The notes under the pieces: generated by a model
Databases searched by the model: none
What the model was told of the DNA's origin: nothing
Seen by the model: the letters and a program-made list of their open reading frames with translations, nothing else
Shown here: positions 10,588 through 22,733 of the stretch, piece after piece
Layout: every line of letters begins with the position of its first letter
Position numbering within the stretch: position 1 is the stretch's first letter
DNA from: Cytauxzoon felis
Lineage: Eukaryota; Apicomplexa; Aconoidasida; Piroplasmida; Theileriidae
DNA length: 64,000 nucleotides
Assembly (NCBI GenBank): GCA_020283715.1
Contig: JAIQCW010000312.1
Location: 25,788 to 89,787 of the forward strand
Direction of reading: 5' to 3'
Position numbers and translations under genes: made by a program

Positions 10588-13500
10588 TTAGATCCATTTA
10601 TGTTCTCGATCGTATTTTTCGAGTGTTTTGAGTAGTGTATTTGCTGATACTACTACATCTTTCCATCCGTTATTTTGTGCATTATTGGAGACATTTTTGA
10701 GGCAGTTGAGTAATCTTTTACCTGCGATTGAGGTGATTGGGAAGGCTTCATGGCATCTAGCTAGGAAGATGATGGCTGATTTTTGATCGATCCAATTGGG
10801 ATTGATGGTATTATTATTATTAACATCACCACATAATTGTAATCCTAATGCATAACTTAATGATCTTAAAATACGTCCTTCCCATTTACGTATACCACAT
10901 AATAATTGTTGATGTGTTAATGCTTTATCAGGTATAAATTTAAATGTAGTACAAAAGCAAGGATGATTAATAACCATTAATTCAAATTCTTTTTGATTAT
11001 CATTCCATCTTTTAATATTATTAAATAAATGACATACAAAAATAGCAAGTAAAGGTGCTTCACGTTCAGTACAACATCTAATTAATGGCATTAACATTTT
11101 AGTCCAACAATTAGTAAAATCAAAATAATTAAAATATTCTATTCTACATTCTAACATTAAATCAATTAATTTACCACAAAATAATGAATCAGCTTCACTT
11201 ATAAATAATCTATTTATAATACAATTTTTAACAAATGAACATGTAATATTAGGTCCAATTTGTATATTTTTTTCTAACCAATTTAAACTAATATTATTAA
11301 ATTCTTTTTTAACCTCTTCAACTCTAATTTTTTGTAATTCATATTCATCTTTTAATAATTGTTGTCTTAATAATAATTTTTTTAATTTTCTACTTATATT
11401 CTCCCAACTATTTAATTTTAATAAACATTTATCATATTGTTCATTAGGTAAATATATATCTTGTAATTTTAATGACCATATATATTTATAAAAATTTATT
11501 GATAATGGATATACATTTTTATTATTAATATCTATAAATTCATTATTATTTATAAATTTTATTATTATTTCATATTCCCAATATTTTATTAATCTATTAA
11601 ATATTATTATATTATTATTATTACCCATTATATATATAAAATCTATTAATTGTAAACATAATCTATATAAATGATCTACTATATAACACATACCACGTAT
11701 ACCATTTTTATATTCACTATCATATAATATCTCATTACGTATCTTACCACATATCATCAATATAAAATTTACATATAATGGATTCAATAATACTTTACAT
11801 AAACTCTCTCTAGAACTATTACCAACCATATCATCATCAGCACTATTAGCCATTATCTCCATACGTAATAATGGACCACCACCCTGAGCATATAATTGAT
11901 CCATTGTTAATGAATGAGCATCACATAATTGTGGTACACCACCAACTATCTCCAATAATGTACCTATATATTCCAATGATAACCAATCATTAGGTAATAT
12001 ATCCGGATATACATTCTCTACACTACCTGGTATCTCAACCTCTTGAACCAATTCACCTATATATAATTATAAAACACAAATGATAATAATAACCGAATGT
12101 TGTCTTCTCCACATGAGGTCCAATCGTATTCTCTTCGTCTTGACGTTCCACCTGAGGTCGTCTTGCAGACAGCTTCTTTATTTAGTTGTCCCTCCGCTTC
12201 CCTGAGATCAGCTACGGGTTCCACTTCCACTTGAGGTTACATTATTACCTTCTCGTTCTTCCGGGTTAAACTTTTTCTGTTCCTCTGGGTATATTTCCTG
12301 TTCTTAGGGGTTGATTATCTTCGTTCTTCCGGGTTTAAATTGCCACGATCTCTGGGAGTGGCTCTACTCTTTAGAGATAGGTAATTGGAAGAGGCCTCCA
12401 CGGTGAGTGGAACATATAGTGACTGGACCTCAGGTGGAGAGCTGACGGCAGGATGAATAGAGGTGGATATTTACCTAGACCTAACGGTCGTCGGATTGGA
12501 CCTCGAGTGGTGTTGTTGTAGTGATAAACATACTATTATTGTTATATTTTTTGAAGATGAGTTTATGATTATTGATGGTATTATTGAGTGAGAAGAGTAT
12601 ATATAAGAGTAATGGTTTGATATCGGTATTGGTATGTCTTTTGAATATTCTGGCTGCTAATTGTGTATTAACTAATAATTTTTTATTTCTACCGATATCA
12701 TCAACATTAGTAATATTAATATATTTTTTGAATTGATTACAGCATAATCTAAAGAAGAATACATCACAAGTTAATTTAGAAAAATATTTAGTAACTTCAG
12801 ATAAAGGTGCAACAAGATTTTCAAACATTTCACATTGCGTAATAATAATATCAACAGTAGCAAATGGATTAATAGAAGCAATACCAGTAATTAATGAAAC
12901 AATACCTCTAACAGAAGCATTTTTAGTATTTTTTAACATATTAGAAGTAACACGTTTAAAAATAGATTTTGTTTTAATACAAGTAATAGAATGTGTAGTA
13001 TTAATAATTAATATATTTATATCATAACAAGAAGATAATTTTATATCAATAAATTTATTAATATAATTATAATATATTAAATAACGATCAGATGTAGATA
13101 ATTGTGATAATAATTTCCATAATCTATCACCTATTTGATAATTACCTTCTGTACATAATATTAATGATGGTAATATATAATTCCATATTATAAATATTAT
13201 TTTATCTTTATTTATATTTATATATTCATTTAATAATTTTATTATTTTTGTAAAGGCAATCTGATTTAAATATAAACTTGAACCTATTAATGATAATATA
13301 TATTCTAATTCATCTAATGATATTACATCTTTCTTTATTAACATCCTAACTAATAATCTACATAATGATTTTGATATATAACCACTCAAATTTATAGGAA
13401 ATTGTATCATCCTATAATGATTTATTAAACGCTTTATTATATTCCATTCTCTACCATTTATATCATCTACCATATCTATCATAGATGATAATAATAATAT

Positions 13501-15234
13501 CTTACCATTCTCCATCGAATATATACAATCACGAATATTTACATAACTCTCACCAAAATTATATATCAATGGTATCATCAATCTATTATTTATATCTTCA
13601 CCTGAAGTTACAGTACACCTTGTCTTCCCACTGCCGTGGTGGCATTCTCTATTTAGTTGTCCCTTCGCTTCCCTGAGATCAGCTACGGGTTTTCCACTTG
13701 AGGTTACATCACTAACTTTCTGTTCTTCCGGGTTGACATCTTTTGTTACTCCGGGTAGATTTCCTGTTCTTAGGGGTTGATCATCTTCGTTCTTACGGGT
13801 TAACACTTTCTGTTCTTCCGGTTTATTTCCGCCACGATCTCCGGGAGTGGCTTTACTCTTTAGAGATGAATAATTAGAAGAGCTGACGGCAGGACTGACC
13901 TCAGGTGGAGAGCCATCTGCAAGACGACTTCGAGTGGAAGGAGAGTTGGATTGGAAATCATTTGTATTGGATTGTAATTCGGTTGGATTGGATGTATCAA
14001 TATTAAGAAGATCATCATCATTATGATTATCATTATTGATACCTAATTTATTTTTGAGTAATTGTTTGGCCATGAGTACGGTATATTTATTTAATTTGAT
14101 ATTATTGAATGAATTAACAGTATCATTAAGTGTATATTTATCATTGATAGGTGTACTAGCAATAGCTTTTAATATATGTAATGGTATATTATTACGATTA
14201 GTATTAATAGGTCTATGTTTAGATGATTTAATAAATTGATTAATAATAATTGTAAATATAGAATCAGGTGGATCAAGATAACCATATAATTTATTAATAG
14301 ATAATTTATTAATTAATATAAGTTTAGCTATTAAATTATATAAATTAAATGATAATATATAAAATTTATCTTGATAAATACAATCATTTTTAATATTATA
14401 ATAATGTTTTAATATTAATAATATAATATCTTGTAATTTATCTAATGGAAATTGTATTATTAATTTTATTGTATAATCTATAGATTTATTTGTTAAACAA
14501 CACCAAATTATTATTTCATATAACATACGTGTAGGACATAATGAATATTTACCAAATATTTTATTAATATCATTTATTATATTATTATTATTATTATTAG
14601 AAAAATATAATAATTGATTAAATAAATCATATCCTATTGGACATTCTCTCCATAATCCATGTACTTTTAATACAAATTGATTACGTGTACGTTCTCTTAT
14701 TGCTATAGATGTTAAACCATTAGAATATCCACAATTATCTAATTTATATGCATCTATAGATGCTACAATCTCTCTAGATGTTGTTATACCAAATCTTTCT
14801 AATGATTCTAAAAAAATTTCTAAATTTTTTTTATATTTTAATTCATCCAATAAAAATCCTATACAATCTAATATACGAAATATTATTGTCGAACTCTTAA
14901 ATACACTCACATATTTTGTACGTAAACAATCAGCTGCTAATATAGGTGATATCTCACCATTTGCGATACATCTTATAAAATTAAATATTAATGATAAATT
15001 CGGCTCATCCAAATCAAAATCTAATAACTCCTTTATACGATCACGCTCTTTTAAATTATTAGGACTATATGATCGCTTATCATTCAATTCTATTGATCTA
15101 TCCTTTATATTGTCTAATTTCTTTACATGTCTATCTATAGCCAATCTCTTTGTAGATTTATTCAATCTTAAATCCTCCAATTCACGCTTCTTACCACGAG
15201 TTTTATTAGTTATTATACCCTTAGATGGCTCCAT
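10588..15234 (-). CDS. THOC2: THO complex subunit 2 (THOC2/Tho2)
   Basis: THO2 is the scaffold of the THO/TREX complex coupling transcription to mRNA export. The large exon (15234 to about 12520) starts MEPSKGIITNKTRGKK and contains long helical segments. The second exon (12058-10588) carries the most conserved region: CSFVKNCIINRLFISEADS, CGKLIDLM, CTEREAPLLAIFVCHLFNNI, NHPCFCTTFKF and RKWEGRILRSL, matching the THOC2 C-terminal fold. Between them is an intron of about 450 bp filled by a sense repeat cluster. A second cluster (13605-13955) is translated in frame inside exon 1. Total length of about 1,400 residues fits THOC2. The donor near 12525 (GTATGTTT) is the least certain point. Confidence 0.87.
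12107..12510 (-). repeat. Modular repeat cluster in the THO2 intron
   Basis: Borders, H1, L, border, Q (three NPEEQ-type units), H3 (CTCT/AGAG), H2, H1 and borders; sense orientation. Confidence 0.9.
13605..13955 (-). repeat. In-frame coding repeat within THO2
   Basis: It reads [74 protein letters not shown] and ends TSGED. The THO2 frame is open on both sides. Confidence 0.92.
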
Positions 15235-15344
15235 CTATAATAATATACACTAAAATAATCAATCATACACCACACTCTATAATCATATAACAATCATAAT
15301 CTTCCATACAAATATATAAAATTTATATCATATTATTCAATAAA

Positions 15345-17840
15345 TCAACTAAATATATCTTCATCATCTTGATGATTCTCACTATCATGAACCTCCTCTA
15401 CCTCATGTACCGACTCCTCCATACGCCTAACACACTTGTCAAATATCTCACGATGCCAACCAAAATAAATTACTGTACAAGTCTTATCATCAAAAGAACC
15501 CTGAATCTCAGCCGTTTTTACAACAAAATCAGCAGATTCCTCAGGCTTAAAACCCTTCTTTATACAATCACATATTATATCAACTATCTCCTATATAATT
15601 TTTATATGACAATATCGTTTTCCAGCGAGATCCAATCCACCTCTCTTCGTCTTCAGACAGCTCTCCACTTGAGGTCCAACTTTTCCATTGCATGGAGCTC
15701 TTCTAATTACCTATCTCTAAAGAGTAATGCCACTCCCAGAGATCGTGGCGGAAGTCTAGTGGTTGGACCTCAGGTAGAACCTGGAAGCGATCTACGGGAG
15801 CTGGAAGGGGAAGTAAATAGAGAAGCTGTCTGCAAGACGACCTCAGGTGGGACGGCGAGTGGAATGAAGATAAGGTTATAACCTCATGTGGAAAGGGTAA
15901 TGGTATGGTTATGTTTGACTAACTTGATTGGTGAGTACATCTGTGACGCCATCTGTACAGAGTGTGATGAATAGGTTTGTATCAAAGTCGATGTTATAGA
16001 TGTTGATATCTGGTGATGAAGATACGATTTTATTTGGTTTTTTAAGGAAGATATCACCAATAGATCTTGATGTTGATAATGCACATGCGCCATAATCACA
16101 TTTGATTTTAACAACAGCTCTCCATGCACCTTGTAGATATTCAACAGTACCACCAGCTTTAATAATTCTTTCTTTTTCTGATTCATCATTTGGTTTATGA
16201 TCTTTAGTTAATGGTTTAGCTTTATATTTTTTACCATCAATTTCACATAATATAGCACGAGAATCACCAGCATTAGCTGTTATTAATTTTAAACAACCAT
16301 TAGGATCTGGTCCATATAATAATACTATACATGCTGTAGAACCATCTGCTATTTTATTCCTCTCACTTATTGTAAGAAAATTATTATCTGTCATCTCAAA
16401 ACCTTTTATACAACCATTAACTAATGCTTCTACCTCTACACATTCATTACTCTGTGATTTCTTACGCTTGTTCCTCTTAGATTGTATACCCGTTATAGAC
16501 TGACGAAATACAGATAATATATTATTCTTCAAATGCTTTGATACATATTCAGAACAACTAAAAAATAAATACAATTATACAACATCCACACAACAAATCT
16601 ACACTCTCTTCTACCTGAAGTCTTTCCACCTGAGGTTACGGTCCTGCCGTAAGCTTTTCTAATTACCTATCTCTAAAGAGTAGAGCCACTCCCAGAGATC
16701 GTGGCCGAAGTCTAATGGATGTAACCTCAAGTGGAACCCGTAGCTGATCCACGGGAGCTGGAAGGGGAAGTAAATAAGAAAGCCTCCACGGCGAGTGGAA
16801 GAGGTGAAGGTAGTTATTTAGCCTCAGGTGGAGTATAAGATAGTGATATTTGATGTAAATGATTTAATATTTTTTGAGTGTTGACTTACGCTGATCCATA
16901 ATGTCCATCAAATACTCCGGAGTAGTAACATAATGCATCGGAGTTTGTGACGTATTGTATAGACATACAATCACATTTAATATATCTATCTTCACATTCA
17001 GTTTTCCATTCAACTTGACCCTAAGATATAATGAATAATAATAATAAATAAAATAAAAGTACCTTCCTAGATACAGTTCCTGCGATTAAATCTCTACTAA
17101 AATCCATCATTACTGATGAAGAATCCGAATCATCACCTATATATATCAGTTAAAATACATACATAAACTAGACAAGTTGATAGCCTCATAATCCAAGAAT
17201 AGCACTGCTATTGGCTTCCTCCACCTGAGGTCGAATCCAACAACTCTTCGTCTTGCAGACAGCTCCTCCAATTACCTATCTCTAAAGAGCAAAGCCACTC
17301 CCAGAGATCGTGGCGGTAGAGAAGGTAGTGATGGAATGAAGAGTAGTACTGGACCTCAAGTGGAGACCTCAAGTGGAGTACCCGTAGCTGATCTCAGGGA
17401 AGCGGAGGGGGAGGTAAATAGAGGAAGCTGTCTGCAAGACGAAGATAGTTAGATTAGACCTCAGGTGAGGGTAGTTTGTATCAGACAAACCATTATTTTC
17501 ATCAATTTCAGGTTGATCATAGGCATTTATATAGTTTAAATCTTCGGATTTTCTTTTCTTGACGTTTTCATTGATATTTGTGTGATGGGAGATGGGTAGT
17601 TGTTTATCGTTATTGATGGTATTGTTATTAATATCGACTATGGTTTGTGTATTGATATGAAAGTAAATTGATTCTTGTGGATTATACATCCATTCTTCCG
17701 ATTCATGTATAAACCATTTAGTATCTTCATCATTATCATTGCATAATGTCCATTTACCATCTTTGGGTACTACAAGATCGGTGTTATCATTCTATAATAT
17801 CCATGTGTATGGTAAAAATGAAATTTAATACCTTTACCAT
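15345..17840 (-). CDS. PP2C-type Ser/Thr protein phosphatase with N-terminal extension
   Basis: This is a PPM/PP2C metal-dependent phosphatase. The start is ATG 17840 (MVK, then a 47 bp intron). The N-terminal extension includes GKWTLCNDNDEDTKWFIHES and YNPQESIYFH, resembling an OCRE/WW-like aromatic module (inference). Catalytic motifs are GVFDGHYGSA (metal-binding Asp), ADGSTACIVLLYG, ANAGDSRAILC, LTKDHKP, LSTSRSIGD and CTDGVTDVL. The C-terminal exon has KTAEIQGSFDDKTCTVIYFG and ends DDEDIFS at 15345. Three introns (near 15600-15925, 16580-16890 and 17137-17484) each contain a repeat cluster, all antisense. No signal peptide is visible, so an intracellular role is likely. Confidence 0.9.
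15622..15895 (+). repeat. Modular repeat cluster in a PP2C intron, antisense
   Basis: H1, border, H2 of the CCAT/ATGG type (15684-15696), H3, L (CTGGAAG form), H1 and borders. Confidence 0.88.
16610..16835 (+). repeat. Modular repeat cluster in a PP2C intron, antisense
   Basis: Borders, H1, H3, border, L and H2. Confidence 0.88.
17217..17470 (+). repeat. Modular repeat cluster in a PP2C intron, antisense
   Basis: Border, H1, H3, a doubled border, L (GGAAGCGGAGG form), H1 and border. Confidence 0.88.
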
Positions 17841-17885
17841 TATTTTAATTAAATAAAGATATATAAAAAAATAATTTATTAAAAA

Positions 17886-19284
17886 TTAACGTTGATGTGA
17901 TACATTAAGTTTAAAATGTGCGATTTTCGAATATTCGGAAATTATGGACATACCGCAGAGACCCTAAGTATAATAATCAGTTGAATTTTTTTAAAAAAAC
18001 AAAATTATAAATATTTACCTTTACTACATAAATTATTATTAATTTATCAGGTCGTTTTAAATCGACTTTATAACTATCTCCAATCATACGTACTAACATG
18101 TCTAACACCATCTCCCGATCCAATGCATTTGAATTACTACACCTATATTCCATAGCCCATGTATACGATACATCTTCGTTATGTTGAATATTGTCATCGC
18201 CACGATCTACAATGGTAGTATCACCGCCTACAGATATGTAATTAGAAGAAGCATCAAAAACAAGATGAATAATAAAATATAATGTACGAGTTCAAGTTGA
18301 AGTCCTATCCTCATATCCTCCACCTGATGTCGTCTTGCAGACAGCTCTTCTATTTAGTTCCCCTCGGATTCCCGTAGATCATCCTCGGTTTGTCTACCCG
18401 GAAGAACGTAAATATCTTAACCCATAAGAACAGGAATTCTACCCGGAGGAACAAGAATGTATGGATGTAACCTCAAGTGGAACCCGTAGCTGATCTCAGG
18501 GAAGCGGAGGGGGAAGTAAATAGAAGAGCTGACGGCAGGACCTCAGGTGGAGAGCTGTCTGCAAGACGACCTCAGGTAGAATACTAGGGAGATGGTTTAT
18601 GGTACTCTGATTTAATTTGGTAGATAAAACTTACTAGTATTATTGTTTGAGTTAGTCTTTTGGATTTTTTCATCCTGAATAAGTTTAGCATTGGATCTGT
18701 TAAATTCTCTGGCGATAAGTTTTGACAAAATGGATTCGATTGCATCATAATTAGCGTAACAAATATGATCGATGGGTATTATCCTGGATAAAAATCTAGC
18801 GGAGTAGGTGTTGTTATTATTGATCTCATTGAATATTTCTTGTACATATTTTGATGGTAAATCATCTTTATTAATGAAATAAACTAAATTTAAACATTTA
18901 GAAATACAAGAGCCTGGAACAAATCTATTAAATTCCTTATTCGTAGACATTCTTCCTCTATCCAATAATTCTTCCATACTAACATCATCCATTTCATTGT
19001 CATCTTTATCATCAAGTGGATAATGTTCTTCTGCGTGCTAATAAAATTTTATTAAATTATATAAATATTAATCACCTGTCTTAATATAGTTAATATCTCT
19101 TGCATAGCCTCTTTATATTTACCAGAAATGGAATTCGTTATCAGCAAGCCACGAGTACCCAGTTTCAGCCGACCGGATTCTTGTTTAAACTTCTATAAAA
19201 TTTTGAAAATATTATAATCAATCTTAAACAAACTTTCCATCTAAAATTCTCACGACCTTCACCTTTACGTTTTATATTATCCAT
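17886..19284 (-). CDS. THUMPD1: THUMPD1/TAN1-like tRNA acetylation adaptor
   Basis: THUMPD1/Tan1 presents tRNA to the NAT10/Kre33 acetyltransferase for N4-acetylcytidine formation. Exons encode MDNIKRKGEGREF, KFKQESGRLKLGTRGLLITN, then a middle exon (18992-18648) with FVPGSCISKCLNLVYF and ARFLSRIIPIDHICYAN. The THUMP core follows: SYTWAMEYRCSNSNALDREM, RMIGDSYKVDLKRPDKLIII, and a last exon ISEYSKIAHFKLNVSHQR. The intron from 18647 (GTAAGT) ends best at a TGTAG acceptor at about 18227, inside a decayed repeat copy. This gives phase A|GC and adds repeat-derived residues GDTTIVDRGDDN to the protein. Confidence 0.85.
18190..18262 (-). repeat. Decayed modular repeat, partly exonised in THUMPD1
   Basis: On the gene strand it reads DASSNYISVGGDTTIVDRGD, aligning with the family peptide EASSNYLPVNGNTTPGDRGD. 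The palindrome and ATPGDRG codons are mutated, so it is older than the other copies. Confidence 0.72.
18303..18585 (+). repeat. Modular repeat cluster in the THUMPD1 intron, antisense
   Basis: Border, H1, L3 (reverse), Q, border, L, H1, border, H1, border. Confidence 0.88.
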
Positions 19285-19459
19285 TTTTATTTATATATTA
19301 TTAAAATGCCAATGTGCAACACATCATTCACACTAAGGCAAAGAGGTCAGAAGTTAACATGTCAAGTATTGTATATTTATATGAAGCGAAGGATTAAATT
19401 TATAAATGTAATCAACTAAAAGCATGTGAAGTTACGAAGACTAAAAAGTGAATATTTTA

Positions 19460-19625
19460 CGTTCTTCCGGGTTGACATCGCCACGATCTCCGGGAGTGGC
19501 TATACTCTTTAGAGATAGGTAATTGGAAGAGCACCACGCCTAGTGGAACAGTGTTTGTAACCTCGGGTGGAGCGCGAGTGTAAACAGAGGCTGGACCGTT
19601 GGTAGAGGTAACCTCAGGCGGAATG
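19460..19625 (-). repeat. Modular repeat cluster between divergent THUMPD1 and RPT6
   Basis: Q fragment, H3 (CTCT/AGAG), H2 and two borders. It lies in the shared 570 bp upstream region, so it could affect either promoter; the rest of the region is plain AT-rich sequence. Confidence 0.83.
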
Positions 19626-19855
19626 TCGAGTAAATGTTAAGGATATAGACATTGATTGATTAAATTGTTGAAAATATAAATTTTATTTATATTATATCTT
19701 TAATTTTGATTTTAGTTTTATATTTCTATATCTTCAAGTCTTTATATTCTTAATGTGTTGATGGGGAGTTATGTCTAGAAGTTGATGGTATGTTCGATCA
19801 TTTATTTATGAATTTGCATATTTATAACTTTTTTTAAATCGCATGTTTATAAAAG

Positions 19856-21365
19856 ATGGATAGTGGTTTGATTAGTTATTATAAATATAAGATTGAGGAC
19901 TGTGAGGCTTTGTTGAATCAGAAATTGGTTACTAAAAGTAGGTTGGAGGCTCAAAGGAATGAATTAAATGCACGTGTTAGAGAATTAAAGGATGAATTAC
20001 ATTGTTTATTAGAATCTGGTAGTTTTGTTGGTGAAGTTGTTAAACAAATGTGTCAAGATAAAGTTTTAGTTAAGATTAGTTTAGAAGGGAAATATGTTGT
20101 AGATATATCTAGAGATATTGATATTACACAATGTACACCAAATACACGTGTAGCTTTAATGAGTGACTCTTATAAATTACATAAAATTTTACCCACAAAA
20201 GTTGATCCACTTGTAGCCCTTATGAAAGTTGAAAAAGTACCAGATTCCACATATGAAATGGTAGGTGGATTAGAACAACAAGTTAAAGAAGTTAAAGAAG
20301 TCATAGAATTACCCATCAAACATCCAGAAATATTCGAATCACTCGGAATATCACAACCTAAAGGTGTACTACTCTATGGACCACCAGGTATGTTTACATG
20401 AAGTTACCTCCACCAGAGGTCCAATCCAACTCTCCTTTCACTCGCTCTTCCTCCTCTCTTCGTCCTGCAAACAGCTCTTTTAATTACCTATCTCTAAAGA
20501 GTATAGCCACTCCCGGAGATCGTGGCGGTGAAGAGTCGGATTGGACCTCAGGTGGAGAACCCGTAGCTGATCTCAGGGAAGCGGAGGGACAACTAAATAG
20601 AGGAGGCCTCCACGCCTAGTGGAAAGGGATGACCTCAGGTGAAGAGCTGACGGCAGGACGAAAAGAGTTGGACTGGACCTCATGTGAATGTGTTTGGATA
20701 TATATATATATATATATATTGTAGGTACGGGTAAGACATTATTGGCTCGTGCGGTAGCTCATCATACTGATTGTACATTTATACGTGTGAGTGGTTCTGA
20801 ATTGGTACAGAAATATATTGGTGAGGGTTCAAGGATGGTTCGTGAATTATTTGTTATGGCTCGTGCTCATGCACCATCGATTATATTTATGGATGAAATA
20901 GATTCTATTGGATCACAACGTACTGATGGTAGTCAAGGTGATTCAGAAGTACAAAGAACAATGTTAGAATTATTAAATCAATTGGATGGTTTTGAACCTT
21001 ATCAGAATATTAAAGTTATTATGTGTACTAATAGAATTGATATTTTAGATGATGCATTATTAAGACCTGGTAGAATTGATAGAAAAATAGAATTTCCTAA
21101 TCCAAATTTACAAGCAAGAACACAAATACTTTCTATACATAGTAGAAAAATGAATCTAGTACGTGATATCGATCTAAATAAAATCGCACAAGAAATGACT
21201 AATGTATCTGGAGCCGAAATTAAAGCTGTTTGTACAGAAGCTGGTATGTTCGCACTTAGAGAACGTAGAGTACATGTTACTCAACAAGATTTCCAAATGG
21301 CTGTAGCCAAAGTAATGAAAAAAGATTCACAACAAAATATAAGCTTCACAAAATTGTGGAAATAA
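19856..21365 (+). CDS. RPT6: 26S proteasome regulatory ATPase RPT6 (PSMC5)
   Basis: RPT6 is one of six AAA ATPases in the proteasome base. The protein has the N-terminal coiled coil ([19 protein letters not shown]), OB region ([18 protein letters not shown]), [20 protein letters not shown], Walker A GPPGTGKT, Walker [12 protein letters not shown], the SRH ([20 protein letters not shown]) and C-terminal [10 protein letters not shown]. It ends FTKLWK, close to the usual HbYX-less RPT6 tail. One intron (20388-20724, GTATGT to TTGTAG) interrupts the Walker A codon after GPP and holds a sense repeat cluster. Length of about 390 residues without the intron fits the family. Confidence 0.97.
20403..20695 (+). 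repeat. Modular repeat cluster in the RPT6 intron
   Basis: Border, H1, H3, border, L, H2, border, H1 and border. Though intronic, it keeps about 73 codons open in the family frame. Confidence 0.9.
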
Positions 21366-21415
21366 ACAATAATATATATAACCTAATATAATCAAATATC
21401 AATAATATAATGTCA

Positions 21416-21727
21416 GTTCCACCTCTCTTCTCCAACCTCTCCTTGTCTTGCAGACAGCTCTTCTAATTACCTATCTCTAAAGAGTAGAGCCACTCCCAGA
21501 GATCGTGGCGAAGTTGAAGGTACTGATGTAACCTCAAGTGGAAGTGGACCCGTAGCTGATCTCAGGGAAGCGGAGGGGGAGGTAAATAGAATAGCTCCAT
21601 GCAATGGAAAAGCTGGACCTCAAGTGGAGAAGTTGTCTGCAAGACTAGGGAAGAAGAATGTCTACCCGGAAGAACGTGGAGGTAGTGAGGATTGGACCTC
21701 GGGTGGAACTGTGAGTGGAGTAGAGGT
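21416..21727 (+). repeat. Modular repeat cluster downstream of RPT6
   Basis: H1 with a perfect GTCT/AGAC stem (21445-21455), H3, L, H2 (CCAT/ATGG type), H1, a Q fragment and borders. Confidence 0.88.
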
Positions 21728-21874
21728 ATAGATTTATAATTTCAGACCAACTGACATTACGATATTTTTTTGAATATAATAATAATATATATATATATAT
21801 ATATAATATATTATCCCTCTATTACTTAATCATATAAAAAAAATTAAATAAAAGAGTACTGCATTTATTTACAA

Positions 21875-22369
21875 TTACATTTGTTCAGGCTGGGAACCAT
21901 TAAATCTAGTAAGAAGTGCATTAAAGAATGGATGCTCTGGTAGTTCAGGGCCAGCGGAAACATTGCTTCTAGCATAGTCAATGATTCGCGTCCAAAACTC
22001 ATCCTCCGAGACTGGATTATAATCAAACCCACTCTCCAAAAAGAATCTACCTGTTTGGCTGTATCCCAAATGTAATGTTACTACAGCTGCTCTTAAACCA
22101 AAACCAGTCCGTGATTCTAGTGAGACTAATTCGACAAAACTGTTACCCTCTCTACTTCTATCCCACAAAACTTTACTTCGTATCTTAACTTTATCTATAT
22201 CTGCTCCAGGATTACCTGTACATACTGTTATTTTCAAACCGTTCCAATCCACTTTCAATGTATTATATTCACGGGGGCGTTTTAAGTCTGGATTAACAGT
22301 AACAGGTAAAGCATTGCATTTGTGAATGTAAACTATAAAGATTGATATACAGGCAATAAACGACTTCAT
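21875..22369 (-). CDS. Small secreted protein, paralogue of the next gene
   Basis: The protein has 164 residues with a clear signal peptide (MKSFIACISIFIVYIHKCNA) and no further hydrophobic segment. The body has DWNGLKITVCTGNPGADIDK, VKIRSKVLWDRS and VVTLHLGYSQTGRFFLESG. The V-K-(6 residues)-LW pattern followed by a beta-rich segment is shared with the neighbour at 22734-23271. It loosely resembles FAINT/DUF529 secreted domains of Theileria, an inference from layout only. It is a single exon without repeats. Export toward the host-facing side is plausible. Confidence 0.82.
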   Translation of the reverse strand: MKSFIACISIFIVYIHKCNALPVTVNPDLKRPREYNTLKVDWNGLKITVCTGNPGADIDKVKIRSKVLWDRSREGNSFVELVSLESRTGFGLRAAVVTLHLGYSQTGRFFLESGFDYNPVSEDEFWTRIIDYARSNVSAGPELPEHPFFNALLTRFNGSQPEQM

Positions 22370-22733
22370 TTTGTTTGTTAGATGTGATTTTTAATATATA
22401 ATAAACATATATTATCAATGGGGAATAAGGTTAAGGATCTATTATTATATGCATTCATAGACAATTATATTTTACATGTTATATATAAATTAAAATTACA
22501 ATTGTAATAAAGATCAATTAGATCTATAAAGCATTCATATATATATATTAGATCATTTATATTACTACTAAGAATAATTTTTTCTAAATTAATTTATACA
22601 TTTACATTACCACAGGATAACAAAAACATTTATAATAATATATACATATAATTAATTAACATAAAATTATCCATATATATAATTTATTTAAATACTTTTT
22701 TTAAAACCCTGTTTCATAATAATCTAAAGAGCT
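22370..22733. other. AT-rich spacer between secreted paralogues
   Basis: I see no gene, RNA gene or GC-rich repeat here; only AT-rich sequence with short homopolymers. Confidence 0.6.

Noticed and set aside
13485..13676. Short frames opposite or within THO2, actin, PIG-S and HAD (also 14036-14239, 40405-40737, 34923-35192)
   Set aside because: They are shadows of well-supported genes in other frames, with biased low-complexity composition.
20698..20720. TA dinucleotide tract as a regulatory or recombination signal
   Set aside because: It is the AT-rich end of the RPT6 intron before the acceptor and similar tracts are common here.
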